Of a stretch of 8,553 nucleotides of DNA, positions 6,505 through 8,553 are shown piece after piece (position 1 is the first letter of the stretch; each line of letters starts with the position of its first letter). The position numbers were made by a program, and so were the translations under genes. The notes under the pieces are model-generated. The model saw only the letters and a program-made list of their open reading frames with translations. It was not told the DNA's origin and searched no databases. Source of the DNA: an uncultured Eubacterium sp. (lineage in GTDB: Bacteria; Bacillota; Clostridia; Peptostreptococcales; Anaerovoracaceae); contig URXI01000185.1 in assembly GCA_900551775.1 (NCBI GenBank), positions 1 to 8,553 of the forward strand, given 5' to 3'.

Positions 6505-7265
6505 CGGGGTATGGGGCATTTGTAAAAAAAGAATTTATGGAAGTTACTCGCTCCCATAAGCTGTTAATTATATTGGCTGTATTCTTATTACTGGGAATGA
6601 TGAATCCGCTCACGGCCAAGATTACGCCGCAGCTTCTGGAAAACCTTATGCCGTCTGGAATGGAAATTCATATGGGAGAGCCTACGGCACTGGATTCCTG
6701 GATGCAGTTCTACAAAAATGTGCCGCAGCTGGGGCTTGTGGTTCTGGTCATCTTGTTCAGCGGGATGATGAGTCAGGAATACTCCAAGGGAACTCTGATC
6801 AATATGCTGACAAAGGGTCTCGCACGCAGGTCTGTAGTGCTCTCAAAATTTACGGTGGCTCTGATCATGTGGACCGCAGCCTACGCAGTGTGCGTAGGTG
6901 TATCCTGGGCATATACAGCTTATTTCTGGCAGGGGCAGGATCTGAACAACCTTTTTGCTGCTGCCGTGCTGGTATGGGGCTACGGAATTCTGCTTTTAGC
7001 GGTAGGTCTTTTTGGCAGCGTACTTTGTAAAAACGCCTATGGAAACCTGCTGATAACAGGGGTCTTTGTCGGGGGTCAGTTCCTGCTGAATATTGTGCCG
7101 GACGCCATCAAATATAATCCGGTTGCGCTTGTGTCCAGAAACCTGGAACTGATTGAAGGCGGGGTGCAATTTGATGAATTTCTTGTTCCCGTGGGCATCA
7201 CAGCCGGATTGATCGCAGCCTTTGTGATTGCCGCCTGCGTTGTGTTTGACAAAAAGACGCTTTAA
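6501..7265 (+). CDS. ABC-2 type permease (YxlG-like)
   Basis: A 254-residue membrane protein with about six predicted helices (roughly 21-38, 76-91, 114-138, 150-174, 180-199, 229-248). EYSKGTLINMLTKGLARRSVVLSKF (from Glu93) matches the conserved cytoplasmic stretch of ABC-2 permeases, with the Glu...Lys-Gly-Thr-Leu pattern thought to contact the ATPase. An extracytoplasmic loop of about 35 residues (40-75) separates helices 1 and 2. Its start overlaps the ATPase stop by ATGA and it ends the operon, 22 bases before a strong terminator. Two copies, or one dimer, would pair with two ATPase subunits as an exporter. Its length is typical for the family; the substrate is unknown. Confidence 0.92.
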   Translation: MTGYGAFVKKEFMEVTRSHKLLIILAVFLLLGMMNPLTAKITPQLLENLMPSGMEIHMGEPTALDSWMQFYKNVPQLGLVVLVILFSGMMSQEYSKGTLINMLTKGLARRSVVLSKFTVALIMWTAAYAVCVGVSWAYTAYFWQGQDLNNLFAAAVLVWGYGILLLAVGLFGSVLCKNAYGNLLITGVFVGGQFLLNIVPDAIKYNPVALVSRNLELIEGGVQFDEFLVPVGITAGLIAAFVIAACVVFDKKTL

Positions 7266-7287
7266 AATGATGTGATTTGGGCAAATT

Positions 7288-7327
7288 AAAACCTCCAGAA
7301 ACTCTTGCAGAGTGCTGGAGGTTTTTT
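7288..7327 (+). terminator. Strong rho-independent terminator of the ABC operon
   Basis: AACCTCCAG (7290-7298) pairs perfectly with CTGGAGGTT (7315-7323). Inside, ACTCT pairs with AGAGT around a 3-base loop, and six T follow from 7322. Flanking A residues at 7288-7289 can extend the stem into the T run, so it may also work on the minus strand. Confidence 0.95.
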
Positions 7328-7348
7328 GATATGTGCCTGTTCAGCGAA

Positions 7349-7469
7349 TTTTTGTGATCCGGGCAATTGCGGACTGTAGCTGGGTGTTCTGGGGCAGGAG
7401 TAGTCCGCAGATGACAAGTGTTTCGAGAAAAGTCTGGAACATTTTTTGTGAGCCGGGCAACTGCGGACT
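7349..7469. repeat. 27-bp direct repeat pair with a competing inverted arm
   Basis: Two 27-bp copies (7349-7375 and 7443-7469) differ at two positions; each starts with a T run, contains CCGGGCAA and ends in TGCGGACT. Between them, AGTCCGCA (7402-7409) is a perfect reverse complement of the TGCGGACT ending both copies, so it can pair with either. No gene is credible here: the minus-strand open frame over 7286-7522 starts and ends in terminator and repeat sequence and resembles no known protein. It may be a repeated extragenic element or a structured RNA. Confidence 0.75.
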
Positions 7470-7472
7470 AAA

Positions 7473-7487
7473 AAAGCCCCTTTTAAG
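7473..7487 (+). repeat. 15-bp direct repeat, left copy
   Basis: AAAGCCCCTTTTAAG occurs here and again at 8461-8475. The two copies bracket the hairpin array and the NUDIX gene, about 1 kb. It may mark an inserted unit or just be a common extragenic motif of this genome. Confidence 0.6.
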
Positions 7488-7515
7488 ACCGCGGGAATAA
7501 AAGCCAGCTTCACCA

Positions 7516-7544
7516 CAGACAAGAAATTTTAGTTGTGGTATAAT
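7516..7544 (+). promoter_or_regulatory. Candidate extended -10 promoter at the head of the array
   Basis: TGGTATAAT (7536-7544) is a full extended -10 (TGnTATAAT). CAGACA (7516-7521) lies 17 bases upstream and matches four of six -35 positions. The same extended -10 recurs at 7626-7634 and 7718-7726 without clear -35 boxes. If used, the transcript would run through the hairpins toward the NUDIX gene. Confidence 0.4.
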
Positions 7545-7751
7545 GGTTCCACAATCTTACGGTGTTGCCGAGAGGAAGGAACCATTGAATCATGTGCTGC
7601 GATTCTAAATTCAAAGGAATGCACATGGTATAATGAACGCATCAATTCAAACAGCTTCGCTGTAAGGAAGCGTTCATTGAATCACGACGTTCAATTGTAT
7701 TTTTGGCGGAATCGTCATGGTATAATGGTTCCACAATCCTGCAGCGTTACC

Positions 7752-7832
7752 TTTTGCCCCAAGCATGCTTAGCTGGGCAAAACGGACAGCGGAGTGAGTG
7801 GAACGAGTGTAGGAGTATTGCGCAAGCAATAC
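7752..7832 (+). other. Extra hairpin block in the third array unit
   Basis: The third unit is about 80 bases longer than the others between its TATA box and GAATCA. The extra sequence holds TTTTGCCC (7752-7759) pairing with GGGCAAAA (7775-7782), which encloses the palindrome AAGCATGCTT (7761-7770). A second hairpin, GTATTGC-gcaa-GCAATAC (7815-7832), has seven perfect pairs and a GNRA loop. TACCTT (7748-7753) and AAGGTA (7841-7846) could close the whole block. The outer A-arm is lost (ATGGTTCC on the left, only AAGGTATG on the right), consistent with an insertion or recombination. Confidence 0.6.
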
Positions 7833-7920
7833 GTTGCCGCAAGGTATGAATCATAGAATCATGTGCTGGGATTCTAGGATCAAGGGAATCATAGTATATT
7901 AAGTTCACGGAGGAAAAGTG

Positions 7921-8433
7921 ATGGAACTTTGGGATATTTACAACGAAGAAAGAATAAAGACGGGCAGGACCATGGTTCGGGGAACGGAAATGAATCCGGG
8001 AGATTATCACCTGATTGTGCACATTGCAATCATCAACTCTATAGGACAGATGCTGGTGCAGCAGCGGCATCTGGCAAAGAAGGGCTGGCCTGGCAAGTGG
8101 GATATTTCTGTCGGCGGCTGTGTGATAAAAGGAGAAAGCAGCAAAGAGGCGGCTCAAAGAGAGTTGCTTGAAGAATTAGGGCTCAATCTGTGCTTCAAAG
8201 ATAAACGTCCGGCTTTTACAATCAATTTTGATGGCGGCTTTGATGATATTTATGTAATCAGAGGAGACTATACTTTGGAAGAATTTCGCCTGCAGGAAAG
8301 CGAAGTTCTCGCCGTGAAGTGGGTTGACATCGCAGAAATCATGAATATGATTGACCGGGATGAATTTGTTCCTTATCCGAAGAGTTACGTCCAGTTGCTC
8401 TTTGATACCGCCATAAGGCCGGTGTACTTATGA
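7921..8433 (+). CDS. NUDIX hydrolase
   Basis: A 170-residue cytoplasmic enzyme of the NUDIX superfamily, which hydrolyses nucleoside diphosphates linked to another group, or related pyrophosphates, using divalent metal. The NUDIX box is complete and canonical: Gly66, Glu72, then REllEElGl at 80-88 (Arg80, Glu81, Glu84, Glu85, Gly87). The N-terminal part (ELWDIYNEERIKTGR, then GDYHLIVHIAIIN) and QQRHLAKKGWPGKWD upstream of the box resemble the isopentenyl-diphosphate-isomerase-like/YfcD-type NUDIX branch, so an NTP pyrophosphatase or IPP-isomerase-like role is possible; the substrate is not determinable. The ATG at 7921 is preferred over the adjacent GTG at 7918 because GGAGG (7909-7913) is then 7 rather than 4 bases away. 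The hairpin array lies directly upstream, with a degenerate TATATT (7895-7900) just before the ribosome binding site. No T-rich terminator follows. Confidence 0.94.
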   Translation: MELWDIYNEERIKTGRTMVRGTEMNPGDYHLIVHIAIINSIGQMLVQQRHLAKKGWPGKWDISVGGCVIKGESSKEAAQRELLEELGLNLCFKDKRPAFTINFDGGFDDIYVIRGDYTLEEFRLQESEVLAVKWVDIAEIMNMIDRDEFVPYPKSYVQLLFDTAIRPVYL

Positions 8434-8460
8434 GAAATTCGCTGTCTGTGGGGAATACAC

Positions 8461-8475
8461 AAAGCCCCTTTTAAG
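8461..8475 (+). repeat. 15-bp direct repeat, right copy
   Basis: This is an exact copy of AAAGCCCCTTTTAAG found at 7473-7487, 28 bases after the NUDIX stop. A short inverted pair, GCTAA/TTAGC (8475-8491), overlaps its end. It is not followed by a T run, so it is not a clear terminator. Confidence 0.6.
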
Positions 8476-8527
8476 CTAATATAAATTTAGCAAATAGAAG
8501 TCCAGCTAAGAAATGTCAAGAGGTGAT

Positions 8528-8553
8528 TTGAAAAAAAGAAATATTTTATCAGT
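8528..8553 (+). CDS. Possible start of a further gene (3' truncated)
   Basis: GAGGTGAT (8520-8527), a strong match to the anti-Shine-Dalgarno sequence, directly precedes TTG at 8528. From there KKRNILS is readable up to the window edge, a typical basic start of an exported or membrane protein. The spacing is short (about 4 bases after GAGG) and the start codon is not ATG, so this is tentative. Confidence 0.35.

Larger units (their letters stand above)
7512..7900 (+). repeat. Tandem array of ~91-bp two-hairpin units with covarying stems
   Basis: TGGTATAATG recurs with TATAAT at 7539, 7629 and 7721, and a degenerate TATATT occurs at 7895. After each TATA box comes an 'A' hairpin. ATGGTTCC pairs with GGAACCAT (7543-7550/7578-7585) in the first unit and ATGAACGC with GCGTTCAT (7633-7640/7670-7677) in the second. 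Both are followed by TGAATCA. Then comes a 'B' hairpin of 37 bases. CATGTGC pairs with GCACATG (7591-7597/7621-7627), and CACGACG with CGTCATG (7683-7689/7713-7719, one mismatch). A third B copy at 7860-7894 keeps the left arm and 23-base interior but has lost its right arm. Before the first TATA box, ACCACA pairs with TGTGGT (7512-7517/7534-7539). Steps of 90 and 92 bases are not all multiples of three, so the array is not coding. I do not recognise it as a known element. Confidence 0.85.

Noticed and set aside
7286..7522. Minus-strand open frame of 78 codons after the ABC operon
   Set aside because: It spans the 27-bp repeats and ends inside the terminator hairpin, has no convincing ribosome binding site and resembles no known protein.
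7349..7721. One continuous ~92-base period linking the 27-bp repeats with the hairpin array
   Set aside because: The spacings (94, 90, 92) are similar, but the sequences of the two blocks do not align, so they are treated as separate repeats.
7761..7770. AAGCATGCTT as a second MarR operator
   Set aside because: It shares only the 8-base core AGCATGCT with the exporter palindrome and is the interior of another hairpin, so the match is probably chance.
7533..7772. Open frame of 79 codons across the hairpin array
   Set aside because: It only reflects a stop-poor path through the repeats. Unit lengths of 90 and 92 shift the frame between copies, there is no ribosome binding site, and base changes preserve stems rather than codons.
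7512..7900. CRISPR array or integron attC sites
   Set aside because: There are no identical 24-40 bp repeats with unique spacers and no cas genes. The one-sided bulge recalls attC hairpins, but the conserved GTTRRRY/RYYYAAC ends and an integrase are absent.
7747..8157. Minus-strand open frame of 136 codons
   Set aside because: It lies opposite the NUDIX gene, whose catalytic box is complete on the plus strand; the product is not protein-like.

Overview
The window looks like a chromosomal segment of a Gram-positive, low-to-mid GC anaerobe of the Clostridia type. This is an inference from strong AGGAGG-type ribosome binding sites, sigma-A-like promoters (TTGTCA/TATGAT, TTGTTA/TACAAT), hairpin-plus-T terminators and the gene families present. 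No rRNA, tRNA or other marker allows a firm species call.

Left part (1-1233): the tail of an unidentified gene, a stand-alone small serine recombinase (184-777), and an 82-residue protein of unknown function (926-1174) preceded by a leader hairpin and closed by a clear terminator. Middle left (1234-4130): a DHA2-type drug exporter with a perfect 18-bp palindrome at its promoter. It converges with a two-gene minus-strand operon encoding an atypical cation diffusion facilitator and a MarR regulator. The exporter and marR overlap tail to tail by 26 bp, and the MarR protein is the obvious candidate to bind the palindrome.

Middle right (4131-7327): a divergent operon of four genes whose three junctions are all 4-base ATGA stop/start overlaps. 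They encode an HTH (XRE) regulator with a helical C-terminal region, a 67-residue two-helix PLDc_N membrane protein, an ABC ATPase and an ABC-2 permease, followed by a strong terminator. The last three genes have the same order and types as Bacillus subtilis yxlE-yxlF-yxlG of the sigY operon, but here an XRE protein stands where the sigma factor would be.

Right part (7328-8553): about 590 bp without a credible gene, dense in repeats, then a NUDIX hydrolase (7921-8433) and possibly the first codons of another gene. The repeat zone has two blocks. The first is a 27-bp direct repeat whose TGCGGACT ends compete for one complementary AGTCCGCA. The second is a tandem array of ~91-bp units, each made of two hairpins around a constant TGGTATAATG. 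The hairpin arms differ between units but stay complementary within a unit, so structure rather than sequence appears to be preserved. I do not recognise this array as a known element, and it is the most interesting object in the window.
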